From Chamaelirium japonicum (taxonomy: Eukaryota; Streptophyta; Magnoliopsida; Liliales; Melanthiaceae), in the NCBI GenBank assembly GCA_947650365.1, contig OX393553.1, forward strand, positions 38,419,947 through 38,483,946: a stretch of DNA of 64,000 nt, given 5' to 3'. Made by a program: the position numbers and the translations under genes. Positions within the stretch are counted from its first letter, which is position 1, and every line of letters starts with the position of its first letter. Below, one piece after another: positions 1 to 11,530 of this stretch. The notes beneath the pieces were generated by a model. That model ran no database searches. It was given only the letters and a program-made list of their open reading frames with translations, and was not told where the DNA came from.

Positions 1-1990
1 CTAGTGGTGTGTGTTTCATGTTTTTCATGAAACCGTCATGTGCGCGCATGAATAGTATGTGCCGTCATCGGGGTTCTACGAGTAGATCATGCATAGTATA
101 TTTTTTTGTGTGTTCTATGAATCGTTCTTGCAGGGCGCCGCTTCTAAAATTATTCTGGATATGTGATTGCTTGCTACCGGGGGTCGGACCCCGTGTTAGC
201 GATTTTGTATGGATGTTTTTTCTTCTGTGTGTGGATAGATTTTAGAGCCATAGTCGGGCAAGAGGTGAAGATTTACCACCCTTGATTCCCAGGCTTTTGC
301 TAGGTTTGTTTTCCTTTTCTTTCTAGGAAATTGTGTACGAACGAGCACTTGCTCGAAGCGTACTAGATCTTTTTCGGTTACAGATTGAAGAGGAGGACTT
401 GCCGTGGAGATCCACTACCGGGAAGATGAGCGGAACCTTGGAGGACGATGACGATCCGGCGAAGCGTACACGTTGACGGCAAAGGGCAGAAAGCGTCAGG
501 AGATCGTATACAGAGACTTGCACCGGATCGAGAGCCTTGCAAAGGAGACAGAGAGCTTGCGCTGTACCAGTCAGGTTCAGGGGTCAGACCCTGAACATGA
601 TTCAGTTGTGTGCTTGTTTCTTTCAGTAGTTCTTTATATTTCTATAGAGAACCCCGATGCGATAATTTGATTATCTGTGTTAGAGGGATGCCCTTTCCCC
701 TCGGGTCCTAGCGACCTTATTAGGATAGGATTCCACTAGTGACGCCTATTATTTAATTGACCCTTGATGATAGCATGAATTCCTCATATTTGGTTATGCC
801 CCCATTAGGTCAACACCCGATTAGTCGGGTGTGCCTATTTGGCAAGCATCGAAACCTAGAATGAGTTGGAATTCTACTATGACATCATTCGTCAAATTTA
901 TAAGCGAGGCGCCATGGTAGTGGAAGACCTTTCCTGTCAGTCTGACCTTAGGCTAGGCTCCAGGGCATTAGCGTGATAGCCAAGTTTGCAGAGCATCGAT
1001 GTTCTTGGGATATGTAATGTGACCCTTGAGTGGAGAAATCCACTCGAGGCAGGGACTATGATATTCCGAGATCGATTAATGCTTCGCAAAAGGCTTGAAA
1101 CGCTAGTGGGAGCACGGTATGACCAGGGTCTAGTGTATAGGTTGTCGTGACCTTAGTATACACTCATACTTGCATTAAATAACCCTCAAATTTAATAAGG
1201 GATGCAAGAGAGGACTTTTAGAGATCCCCTGGCCTCCACGGCCAATCACTTCGTGCTCGGGTGGGAGGGCATAACTCAACAACCCCCTCGGGTGAGAGCT
1301 GTGTTTTTCCATGCCAAGTTACCTAGTGATCTCCTTCGGGATATGGCGGTTACGGCGCCAAGGGTTCAGGCTTTACTCACCCTCGTGGGGGCCGTTAGAA
1401 CTTCCGTTCCGTAATTGCCTAGGCTCGTGGTTAAGCATCCGAAGTACACGTGAGGTATTCGTTGCGAAGACAATGGTGATCACATGGTACTGGCCAAAAG
1501 ATAACCATGGTTCATCAAAGCCCTTAGTTGGCAGATTTGGATAGGGTCAAGGGAAAGACCCGTGTAAGCGGATGACCTGCACACTGCCCCCTCGGACAGG
1601 TGCAGCCTATTCCGAGATCGTACATACATGGTTAATTAATCCATAGAGGTGTCTTCGCTGTGAGGGTAGCGCTGACATTTGGATATAATTAGCTTATTTT
1701 AAAATTCCATAAAATAAGTTATTTTGCATTCGTTTTCATTCAACCATATAGTTCCCCTATCCGTTATCCCATAAGAGAACCAGTTATCGGGTCTCTAACT
1801 ACGTAGAGCGGAAGCGCTATCTTTAGCTTATGCTTAGGGTAGTAAACGTACATTGGCTTGCAATCTAAATATCCATGTACTAGACCTAATGGGTCCAGAT
1901 ATCACTAGGGCACTAACTAGGGCATATGACGACTAGCAAGAGTCTAAGGAGATGTGCAAGTGCTATGTTATAGCAGACTTGCGGACAACT
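1..1990. other. Unresolved retroelement-derived sequence, no gene
   Basis: I see no coding region here that can be supported; the open frames are short and match nothing I recognise. The stretch lies upstream of the gag-like part of the copia element and may be its 5' untranslated region, an older nested LTR piece, or both. No LTR 3' end like the one at 7566 is seen, so the 5' LTR of the copia element should lie to the left of the window. Confidence 0.4.
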
Positions 1991-4900
1991 CTTTAGAAGC
2001 GAGTCAGAGATATGCCGGGTCTTCTCTAATAAAGTTTTACTTGCATAAGATGTCTGCTAGGCGAAGTCGGTAGACTCATCGCTTATCCACCAAGATACTT
2101 GTCGGTACCGAGATGTCTGAGGGTATGTTTGTTCGGGAACACATACTTGAGTTCCAGATCGAACTAGATTCCAAAGACATAGTACCAGATGACGAGGTGG
2201 TGGAAGACGTCTGTCTTGCATCCTTGTCTGGAACCTCGAAGGCGTTGTCAGAGACTTTAGCTTTAACAAGCTAGAGATGACAAACGCAGAACTTCTAAGG
2301 AGATTTCTAAGAGACAAAGGATGAGATCAAGATTAAAGGCAAAGCCTTTAGTGCTTAACCTAAGTCTTCTTTAGAAGAACCTAAGGGAGTAACTTATAAG
2401 AGATCGAAAACTATTCTAGTGCAGAAACTAGTGTGGACTCCTAAGTATGGTAACGCTAAGGACGGAAGAGTTTCTGTTTTAGCAAGTATAGAGGGTATTT
2501 GAAGATTGAGTATGGCCTCAGGATGTTAGGATTTGAGTCACTATCTAGTAGCAGTTCTTATGCTTCTTAGAATGTAGACTTCGGGTCTACAAAGATTCAA
2601 GGAAAGCAGAAGGCTACTTTATAGTGAAGTAATCCTAACATAGGTACTGATGTCATAAGCCGCTGCGGAAGCTGTTAGATATGAATGTCTTAGTTTTTCC
2701 GAAATACAGATTTTGTTTTTTAGAGATGTAGTTCTGTTTCCTCTTTGGTAAATGAAGTTTTTAGTTTTAGACAGCACCGTAGGTGTGTATCTTAATTTGA
2801 ATGGATAGCTTCATTACTAGAGGAATAGATCGGAATAATCTCTTTATATTTAATCCTAATTCGAAAATAGATTTCATGACAGCTGCAGCGTCTAATTTAA
2901 ATTCATCTAAATCCTTCGGAGAAGCTATCCCATTTGTGACCCCTCTGATTTAGATATTCTGCCTTAGATAAATTCAAAGGTGGAAGAAGGCCGAGTTTCT
3001 GTTCACAGAATCATCGGAGATCCTTCTAACCTGTGAGTGTAATCTGGAAGGCAGAATAACTAGAAGGGCCACGAAGGTATGGGCGTTAGTTAATTTTGAC
3101 GTCTATGGTTCCAAGAACGTCTAGACGATAGGAGTCTCTTCGATTTAATCGAAGGAATAAGTCACTATCGGACGAGTTCCATAAGATCCTGAGGGAGCAT
3201 GGGATTAGCTCCCAGTTAAATGCTCCAAGGATGACACGTCAGAATAAAGTCTCCGAGAGAAGGAATCAGACCCTGTTTGACATGGTCCGTAGTATGATGA
3301 ATATTGCCAAATATACTACCTACCATTTGGTGGGGTTGTACCTTAAAACAGTAGCTTATATCTGAAACTATCTCTCATCTAGATCAGTGCCTCAGACCTA
3401 TAGAGAGCTATGGTCTAAGCGAAAGCTGACACTATAGAGTCTCGAGATATAGGGTTGTCCTGCACTTATGCAAAAGGACAAGAGGGATGAGATGGAGATG
3501 TAGTTTCAGGTATATCTGTTTATAGGTTACCCTTAGGAGGCATAAGGTGGACTGTTCTATGATCTTGAGGATTGGAAGGTAATCGTTTTACGAATACCAT
3601 CTACCTAGACCAGGATTATATTATAGACCATAAGTTTACCGGTAAGGTAGTTCTGGGTGAACTATTGGGTACTGGTAGAGAGTGCGCATCTGAAAACGTA
3701 GTGGGAGTAGATGATACAGAAACTAGTATACCAGGTACTGTAGAAACGATTCACTCTGTACCACCACCACCTCGTCGTTGTGGGACCATCAGAGCTCCTG
3801 AAAGATACTATGGAGAAACTTTGATAGTTAATCCAGAGTTTCAGGAGGATGATCCCTAGAGCTACGAAGAAGTAGTGAGAGCTTCCGACAGCTCAGACTG
3901 ACAAAATACCATGGAGGCAAATCAGCATCAATGTCCCTTGGAACAGTCTTGACACTTATAGCACTATCACCCTTCAGGGTGTAGAAGGTGTATAAGAAGA
4001 GCACCCAGTTAAAGACTTAAGTAGCTAGATTAGTTACCAAAGGAGAAGGGATTGACTATGTCAAAACCATCTCACTGGTAGCTATGCCTAAGTCTATTTC
4101 GGATCCTCTTAATCCATCGCAGCCCATTATAGTTGGGAGATCTGGTTGATGGATGTCAAGACAGTTATTCCCTAACGGGAATTTGGAAAGGACATATGGA
4201 TGATGTAGCCCCAGGGTTTGTGTCAGTAGGTTAGGAAGATATGGAATGCAAGTTGCAACGGTCCATTTATGGACTGATGCAAGCATCCAAGTTGGAATAT
4301 CTATTTTGATCAAGGAAATCCGCTCACACGGATTTGATCAAAATGATGATAAACCAAGTGGGTACAAGAAAGGTGAAAAAGCTACAAGGGTGTACGTAGT
4401 ACTTTACGTTAACGATATCCTACTGATTGAAAATGACGTTAGAATATTGTTTACGGTAAAGGTTTGTAGTCATCACAATTCGATGTGAAAGACCCTAGTG
4501 AGGCGAGTTATGCTCTGGGAATCAAGGTAACTCGAGACAACCAGAGCAAGATTCTCTTGCTGTCACAGGCTACGCATGAAGATAAGATTCTAGCCAGATT
4601 CGTTTTACGAGGCTAGATATCTATTGCGCAGCAGGAAGATAGGTCGGTTTCAGTCGAACCCGGGTCCAGATCTTTGGACCGATGTGAAGGGTATACTCAG
4701 AAATCCTCATTAAGTAAGGATTGTGAGTTAGCTTGCACTTCACAGGTTCTGATATCGATTGGACACACAGGATCTGTCTTTGGTGTCAGATGTGCGTTCC
4801 AGAAAATCGATTTCAGGGATTATTTTTATCTTGGGATTAGAAGCGGTAGTTGGTAGAGTGTGAAACAAGAGTGCATCACAGACTCTACCACAGTGGCTTA

Positions 4901-5222
4901 GCACGTTGTTGCGTGCTAGGTAATATATCAGGTGGTAAGGCTTAGGAAGTTCTTAGAGAACTTGGGACGCGTACCAGAAGCTCAGTTATCTGTTGTTGCA
5001 ACAGAAGAGCGGTAAGCAAGGTCCAAGGAGACTAGGCACCACCGTGAGGGGAAACTCATCAAGTACAAACTTCACTTGATCTGACAGTTATAGGAGGAAA
5101 TGCAAGTAGCGGTACTGAGGTGGAATCTACAGACAATGTTGCCAATTCCATTAGGGAATTCCTGCAAAGGCTTTTTGGGTAGCATGTAGAAGCTACAGAG
5201 CTCAATACCGTTATTCCTCGTT
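1990..5222 (+). pseudogene. Degenerate copia gag-pol polyprotein
   Basis: Segments in three frames resemble a copia polyprotein. About 2030-2320 reads like a UBN2-type gag (FVREHILELQ motif). About 3230-3560 reads like integrase core and C-terminus (SERRNQTLFDMVRSMMNIAK, then a WGCPA-like and GYP-like stretch). 3572-3859 is the integrase-RT linker with the conserved PPPPRRCGTIRAPERYYG stretch. 4150-4640 is reverse transcriptase (LMDVKT at 4147-4164; LYVNDILLIEND at 4403-4438, where the usual YVDD is YVND). About 4640-5220 is a remnant of RNase H. Many stops and frameshifts show it is dead. Layout is that of Tork/SIRE/TNT1-like elements, but I cannot fix the lineage. Confidence 0.75.
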
Positions 5223-5238
5223 AGACCTAGTGGGAGAT

Positions 5239-7566
5239 TGTTAGAATTGGTGAGGTCTATAGCTCGTAAAAACCTATAGTTTAGCTATGTATGGTTGATA
5301 GTATAGGATTGCATATTGGTACGTACCTTAGTACGTGTTCTGATAACAGAACAGAGAGCCATGGCTACATGGTAATCCTCTTGAGTGGGAGACTCAAAAG
5401 ACTGGTCCCATGTAACCTAAATACGTTCGCAGCTCTGATTAGGGTTGGTCACCCTATCAGGTTAAGCTGTTGGGATGACAGAGCGTGGGTGTCTCCACCA
5501 CGGTCATTACCAGGCACAGTGTCTGTGGCCGAACGGAACCAACACGGTGCACAGATCGATGAGCAGACATCGGTGCACTAAACCGTGTTTCTGCTTAGGG
5601 TAAAACGGTCCTAAACCCTGAGGAACCATGTCTGGTGGACTAACCAGTTGTGTGGTGCTTTGGCGCACCAATGTGTGAGGATCCGGATGCAGTGATCCAA
5701 AACCACGGTGTACTGGGTTACCCGGCTGGCGTTGCATCAGCATGTCACTCCTGCAGGCTATCCACACCCCTAACGGGAGGTGCGTTCCTTGGTTTGACCT
5801 GCGTCGTATTAAACCCTGGCCAGGTGGTCATCAGTTGGACTGGTGACGGATCCGGTTGCTCAAAAGAGTAATCGGAGATACGATGTATGTGGTCAACCTG
5901 GAAGGAACCGAGTCATATGAGCACTCGAGTCTGACGGTATTCTCCACCGCTCGAGTTGCGTCATGGCACCAGTGGAGGGACAGCGAGTTTACCATACTAA
6001 GCGGAGAGCAGGGGTATGTGGGAGAACATAGTAAGTCCGGGGGGATTGGAGTGCAGCCTGCGTCGCACTCTGGGTGGCTACGCAGGTTAACTCGGACTCA
6101 GAGGATCGATGGTACACTCTGGTAGTGTGTCGATCGAGTCTGAGTTGGAAGTCATGAACCCTGGTCCCTGAAAGTTCCACCTTATCGACATTATGTACGG
6201 TTCTTATACCATCTCCTCGAAACACAGAACGTAGTTAGAGAAAGCGAGAAGTCCAAGCATACGCTCCGTGAGTGCTTCGCACTAGTGCACGGTAGATGCG
6301 TAGCTACGTGTGTGCACTAAGGGGAAACCCTAGGTTAGTGCAGAGACGCATGTAGCAATTCCTTGCCATAAGTAGACTTTGCCACATGGGTGCGATGCAC
6401 CGGGACATGTTGCGAGTTGACTAGTTGACTTCACTAGGGGCACCCTACGGGAATCTCAGAGAATAGTGAAATCACTGGTGCACTTCACTTATGTGTGCCT
6501 TGCAAAGTCTCGTACAAGAGGAACGGCCAACTAGTGGCATAAGGGCGTTTTGGTCATACCATGCGCCACTATGCACTAAGGGGGCCGGCCCTAAGTGTTG
6601 AGAGACTGGTCAAGGCCGGCCCCATTAGTTTCGGGAGGTTGTTGCCTCCGATGAAGGGGCCGGTTATGAGGCGCAGAAAACGGGCTGATTTTGACCGTTT
6701 TCGAAAACAAGGAAAGGATAGAGATAAAGAAGAGATATATAGGGATAAGGTTTGAATCAATCATCCTTATCCATGCTGTCCTTATCCATATGGATAGGCC
6801 GGCTATATATATGAGAAGGAGAGAGAGGGTGCACGAAATTAGTAGCATGGGCAAGCCCTAGGGCCGGCCATGCAAGCCATGGGGAAATCGAAGCCCCTCT
6901 TCTCTCTTCGCATCTTCTCCCTCGTCTCTCTCTCCCTCGCTTGCGCCATTGGATGGCGACTCGTCTTCCTCGCATGGTGTTTCGTAGAAGGAGGAGGCTC
7001 ATCGTATGGAGGCACTCAGAGATCCATCGATGAGGTGCCGTGCATCGTGTGAGATCGGGTGAACTAGAAGGCGTCTCCCGCAACCTTTTGCTGTCCAGAA
7101 TCTGCACAGAAAATCAGCGTTGTTTCTGTGATTCCGGGAGCTAAAGAAGTCCAAACGACGTGAAACTTATTGCAAAAGTTCTGTCTCGAAGTTGGCTACC
7201 TTCAATCCAAATTTCAGCCCAATCGGAGTTCGGAGCAGAAAGTTATGGCCGTCGCACCGAAGCTATGTCGAGCAGATCCGTAGCCCATCTCCATCAACAA
7301 AGAAGAAATTTGTCGCGGTGAAAGATTCCGCACGCAGGTATGATCTCTAACAAGTAATTCTAACATAATTAGAACATGCATACATGCTAGATTGTTCTTT
7401 CACGTTAGATCGTCGTTAGGGGTTCGCATAGTTGCCATGCTAGTTTCATACACGCATATGTAGATCGTTTCGATGAAAATTTTGATATGTAACGCACACC
7501 GCTCACGGTCCTCGGACCTTCACTTTGCTTCCGCTGCGGGCCTCTACCATGGATTTATTTCCAACA
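5239..7566 (+). repeat. 3' long terminal repeat of the copia element (2328 bp)
   Basis: It begins TGTTAG right after the purine tract AGTGGGAGAT and ends CCAACA, giving TGTT/AACA terminal inverted bases. The right border is fixed because the next base resumes a CACTA transposase frame. There is a TATA-like CTATATATATG near 6804 and a cluster of GGCCGGCC boxes around it. Relatives occur elsewhere in the window: 29190-29709 and 55281-55503 (plus), 62121-64000 (minus), and probably 11990-12780 (minus). Open frames inside it are not genes. Confidence 0.8.
6583..6869 (+). promoter_or_regulatory. LTR promoter region with GGCCGGCC boxes and TATA
   Basis: Three perfect GGCCGGCC octamers (6583, 6614, 6862) and two one-sided variants (about 6657, 6798) lie within 290 bp that also holds CTATATATATG near 6804. 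This is the expected U3/R position of the LTR. That the boxes act in transcription is inference. Confidence 0.4.
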
Positions 7567-9268
7567 ATTGTCACACACATTTTTCTCGATATGCATGACA
7601 TCTAAGTTATGCCGCAAGAGTAGGCTGCTCCAGTACGGTAGTTTAAAGAAAATACTATTCTTCTTCCAATTATGCTCACGCGTAGAATATTCATACGTTC
7701 TCTTCTTTTTACCTTTCCCAAGTGCCACGGCATCAAGCTGATCCAATTCGCACAAGACTTCTACCCCCGAAAGCTGCTCTGGGGCCTTTACAAGTTCCTT
7801 CTTGTCGTTGAACGCTCTTTTGTTCTACCTCCACTTATGGCCGTCAACAAGGAATCTTCGATGGCCCATATAACAGAACTTGCCTCCGTTCTTCAACCAT
7901 AATGAATCTGTCTCCTTATTGCATGTAGGGCATGCCAATTTTCCTTTAGTACTCCACCCGGATAAGTTGGCATATACAGGAAAATCGTTGATGGTCTATA
8001 GAAGTGCCGCATGCATCCGAAAATTCTGGCGCAACGAGGCATCATACGTATCGGCCCCAACTTCCCATAACTCGTTCAACTCCTCAATCAACGGCTGCAA
8101 GTAAACGTCAATATCATTACCAGGCGACCTGGGTCCGGGAATGAGCAAGGAGAGCATGGTATATGGCTTTTTCAAGCACATCTAGGGAGGCAACTTGTAT
8201 GGAACTAGGACAACTGGCCAAATATTGTACGACACACTCATATTCCCAAAGGGATTGAAGCCATCGCTAGCAAGCCCTAACATGACGTTGCGAACTTCAC
8301 ATGCGAATTCAGGATAGGTATGATCAAAATCTTTCCACGTCAGAGAGTCGGCTGGATGTCTCATAACCCCGTCATCTGTACGTTCTCGTGTATGTCACCT
8401 TATGTGCTCAGCAGTCTTCGATGACATAAACAACCTCTGAAGCCTGTCCCTAAGCGGGAAGTATAGGAGAACCTTTGCAGATACATTTTTCTTCCTTCGA
8501 TTGGTACTAGACTCGGCATCCGTCTCTTTATATCTCGTTGCTCCGCATATGTGGCATGACTATGCATGTTCGTACTCTTTCTGGTACAACATACAATCGT
8601 TCACGCATGTATCAATTTTCTCATAACTCAGACCGAGATCTTTAATTATCTTCTTTGCCTCGTAGAATAATTTCGGTACTGTCTCACCTATAGGAAAAGC
8701 CTCTTTCAGCAACTCTACCAACATATTAAATGACTTATTACTCCAACCATTGAGGCACTTCAAATGAAGAAGCTTTACAGTGAAAGAGAGTTTTGAAAAC
8801 TTCTCACACCCCAGCTATAGAGGTTGCTCGGCATCCTTAAGCAATCTGTAGAACTTGTCCGCTTCAATATTGGGCTGATCACCTGACGGAGTTTCCGTGC
8901 CTATTCCACCTTGCAAATCATGTATCACACCCTGCATGTCATCGTCATCGTCTGTATTAATATTATCATCAGCGATCACTGTGTTTGCAGTTTCACCGTG
9001 AGCTGCCATGGGGACTGCATCTAGCTCCTCACCGTGCAAGAACCAACGGGTATAGCTAATGTCAATGCCACGCATTACCAGATCAACTTCACATTCCTCT
9101 CGAACCTTCCTAGTCACCCTTCCGCAGTCTATACAGGGATACACAATTTTTCCATCAAATGGTGCAAGACGCTCAAATGCAAAATCCAGAAATTTTCCTG
9201 ACTCCTTCTCTTTACTCTTGGCTCATGCGATTTGAATTACGCATCCAACTCTTATCGATCGAAGACAT
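7567..9268 (-). pseudogene. TNP2-like CACTA transposase, 5' part, broken
   Basis: The start ATG is at 9268 (MSSIDKSWMRNSN). Codon 19 is TAA, then a frameshift; from 9144 the N-terminal transposase-associated domain reads well (ISYTRWFLHGEE), followed by linker, CVNDC zinc-finger-like motif (about 8600), and the Transposase_21 core (LASDGFNPFG, GPRSPGNDIDVYLQPL, SIFFKLPYWSSLL, NLDVMHIEKN). Further stops interrupt the frame (for instance near 8570, 8180 and 7830). The protein would cut and join CACTA ends in the nucleus; this copy cannot. It stops at the copia LTR, so the rest of the gene should lie left of the window. Confidence 0.88.
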
Positions 9269-10500
9269 CTTCGTCTATCTGGCTATACAATACCTGACAT
9301 ATAATTTCAAACAATGTTATAAGACTCCGCACAATTTCGGTTTCGGTTCCCGGGTATGAACACCGAACCGAAACTTCTACAGGCCATCCACATCGCTAAT
9401 GGATGGGAAAAATCTTTATATTTCGACTGGGAAGAGTATTTTGGGGATAAAAATTAAGCCTAATGGTTAAAACTTTAAGGAGGAAGATCAACATACCGAC
9501 GGAGCATAGTTATAGTTGAAAGGGTCAAGTCATGGGCGGATCTAATAGTTGGCTCGGCCGGTGTATAGCCCGGCCGAGTTTTGAGAAAAAATATCCCATA
9601 TATATTATTAAGAACATGTCTCAGTCCGCCTCAACCAAGACCTCAGCCTATGTGAATCACTATCACCTCTGAGTCCTCACGAAACGTGAATCGCTATCGC
9701 CTCTGAGTCCTCACGAAACGTGAATCGCTGCCAAAAACACTTAACCCCCCTATAGTTTACTTTGTTCCAAAACGCTCCCTAAGTTTGAAATGTTAGCACA
9801 ATACTCCTTTTGTCAAATACTTAATTTCTCACTTTGTAATTGTAATTTGACTTCAATGGGGAAAAATGTAATAAGACTTCAATGGGGCAAAATGTAATTA
9901 GACTTCAATGGGGCAAAATGTAATTAGACTACAATTAACTGACATCCAAAACGAATGATTTCAAAATATTCCTTTATTCGACTGTTATTTTATTAATCTA
10001 AAGAAAATAACTTATTTATAAATAGTTTTAATTACTTAAATTATCATCTTTATTGAACATGAATTTAATCCAAAACAAACACAAACATAACCCGAATCTA
10101 ACTTTGAGCTAAAATATTTTTGAGCTAAATTTTTGAGATAAAATAAATGATTTTTGAGCTAAATGATTTTTGAGCTAAATTTTTGAGCTAAAATAAATGA
10201 TTTTTGAGCTAAATTTGAGCTATTAACTAGGGGGGAGAGGGAGGAGGAGGAGGAGCTCACCAGAGTCCCGAGGAGGAGGAGGAGGAGGAGCTCGCCGGCG
10301 CGCAAGAGAGGGGAGGGGTGGCCGGTCGGAGGAACGCGAGGAAGGCCGGGGAGAGGGGGAGGAAGGCCGGGGAGGGGGGGAGGCCGGGGAGGGGGGGAGG
10401 GAGGCCGGGGATGGGGAAGATTTAGAGAGAGAGAGAGGGGCGGCCGGGAGAGAGATCGAAACAGAACAGATCGACGGGGATCGCTAGAATTGTTTTATAA
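9269..10500. other. Non-coding leader and inserted repeats of the first CACTA element
   Basis: No gene. Seen in order: a 34-bp tandem duplication (about 9648-9728, GTGAATCGCTATCGCC...), a repeat with TTTGAAATGTTAGCACAATA (about 9788) that recurs at about 40408 and 40477 and so is probably a small inserted repeat, a simple repeat of TTTTTGAGCTAAA units (about 10105-10225), and a G-rich stretch (10226-10480) matching in position the C-rich leader of the second CACTA element at 40140-40400. Confidence 0.5.
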
Positions 10501-11155
10501 CAGGGTTTTTACCGACGGTAGGTTTTATTTCCGTCGGTAAAAATACACTTTTTACCGATGGTACGACAAGATCCGTTGGTAAAACTCTACGACGAAACCC
10601 AGGGTTTCATTTTTTCCAGAGAGCCGGTTTTTACCCTGAGTTTCGTCGTAGTTTTACCGACGGACATTATTTATTTGTCGGTATAAATCAATTATACCGA
10701 CGGATAAATAATGTCCGTCGGTAAAATTCTACGACGAAACTCAGGGTTTCATTTTTTTCAGAGAGCCAGTTTTTACCCTGAGTTTCGTCGTGAAGTTTTA
10801 CCGACGGACATTATTTATCCGTCGGTATAATTGATTTATACCGACGGATAAATAATGTCCGTCGGTAAAGTTAGACGACAAAACTCAGGGCTTCATTCTT
10901 CCCAGAGACCCGATTTTTACCCTGAGTTTTGTCGTTGATTTATACCGACGGATATTTTATATCTGTCGGTATAAAGTACTTTTACCGACGGTACTATGTC
11001 TTCCGTCGGTATAAAACGTTGTACCGACGGAATATATAAAACCGTCGGTAATAAATAAGCAAAAAAAATTAAAAAAATTGAACTTATAATACCGACGGAA
11101 AATGTTTAACCGTCGGTACAAATCATATTTTTACCGACGGTTGTATGGGATTTTA
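10500..11155. repeat. CACTA subterminal repeat array with palindromes
   Basis: About 17 copies of TACCGACGG or its complement occur in both orientations. Three larger units repeat every 142-144 bp (ACGACGAAAC at 10589 and 10731, ACGACAAAAC at 10875), each a near-palindrome. One hairpin has perfect 34-nt arms (10797-10830 and 10836-10869) with a 5-nt spacer. In known CACTA elements, subterminal repeats are bound by the element-encoded TNPA-like protein; that role here is inference. Confidence 0.8.
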
Positions 11156-11189
11156 GAGAGTCTGACCCCTTGTTAGAATGACTAGGGGG

Positions 11190-11530
11190 GAGGGCTAAGG
11201 TCTCAAACCCCTTGGTCTTCATCTCGACGACCCTATGGGGGATGCTAAGGCATCAGGCCCCTCGATTGCCTATCTTTCACGGCTTCCGGGGGATGCTGAA
11301 GTATTAGACCCCTCGGCTTTCTTCCTCGAAAGGGTTGTGGACCAGGGGATGCTGAGGCATCAGGCCCCATGGCTTTCACCTTCGACGGTCTCAAGGGAAT
11401 GCTAAGGCATCAGGCCCCTTGGCTATCATCTCAACGGACTTGGGGGGGATGCTAAAGCATCAGGCCCCTTGGCTGCCTATCTTCAACGGCCTGCGGGGGA
11501 TACTGAAGCATCAGACCCCTTGACTTTCAT
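11190..11530 (+). repeat. Minisatellite with about 50-56 bp units (7 copies)
   Basis: Degenerate copies of GATGCTAAGGCATCAGGCCC begin near 11237, 11291, 11347, 11398, 11446 and 11498, with one more divergent copy near 11190. Similar short tandem units are common in untranslated parts of plant gypsy elements, and a gypsy gag-pol follows. I see no coding meaning. Confidence 0.65.

Larger units (their letters stand above)
1..7566 (+). mobile_element. Ty1/copia retrotransposon, 5' part outside window, decayed
   Basis: A plus-strand copia element is recognised by degenerate gag, integrase, reverse transcriptase and RNase H segments in the expected order (about 2000-5220), a purine-rich tract just before 5239, and a long LTR at 5239-7566. 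The LTR right border falls inside a minus-strand TNP2 transposase reading frame, so the element was inserted into a CACTA transposon. The 5 bases after the LTR (ATTGT, 7567-7571) would be the right target duplication; the left copy is outside the window. Every coding segment carries stops and frameshifts, so the element cannot act on its own. Confidence 0.8.
7567..11155 (-). mobile_element. CACTA (En/Spm) transposon, truncated at both ends
   Basis: Reading on the minus strand from high to low coordinate: subterminal CCGACGG repeats (11155-10500), a GC-rich leader (about 10480-10220), a low-complexity spacer, and the 5' two-thirds of a TNP2-like transposase pseudogene (9268-7567). The transposase is cut by the copia LTR at 7566. 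The outer end lacks the expected TTTTGTAGTG terminus; at about 11155 the sequence changes to unrelated minisatellite, so the terminus is lost. Organisation matches the CACTA element at 33033-54669. Confidence 0.8.

Noticed and set aside
1200-1544. Two short overlapping plus-strand frames in the first 2 kb
   Set aside because: No recognisable domain and no conservation signal; probably chance frames in retroelement non-coding DNA.
9788-9830. Similarity between the leaders of the two CACTA elements at TTTGAAATGTTAGCAC
   Set aside because: As shared CACTA sequence it fails, because the words have the same orientation while the elements are opposite; more likely an independent small repeat.
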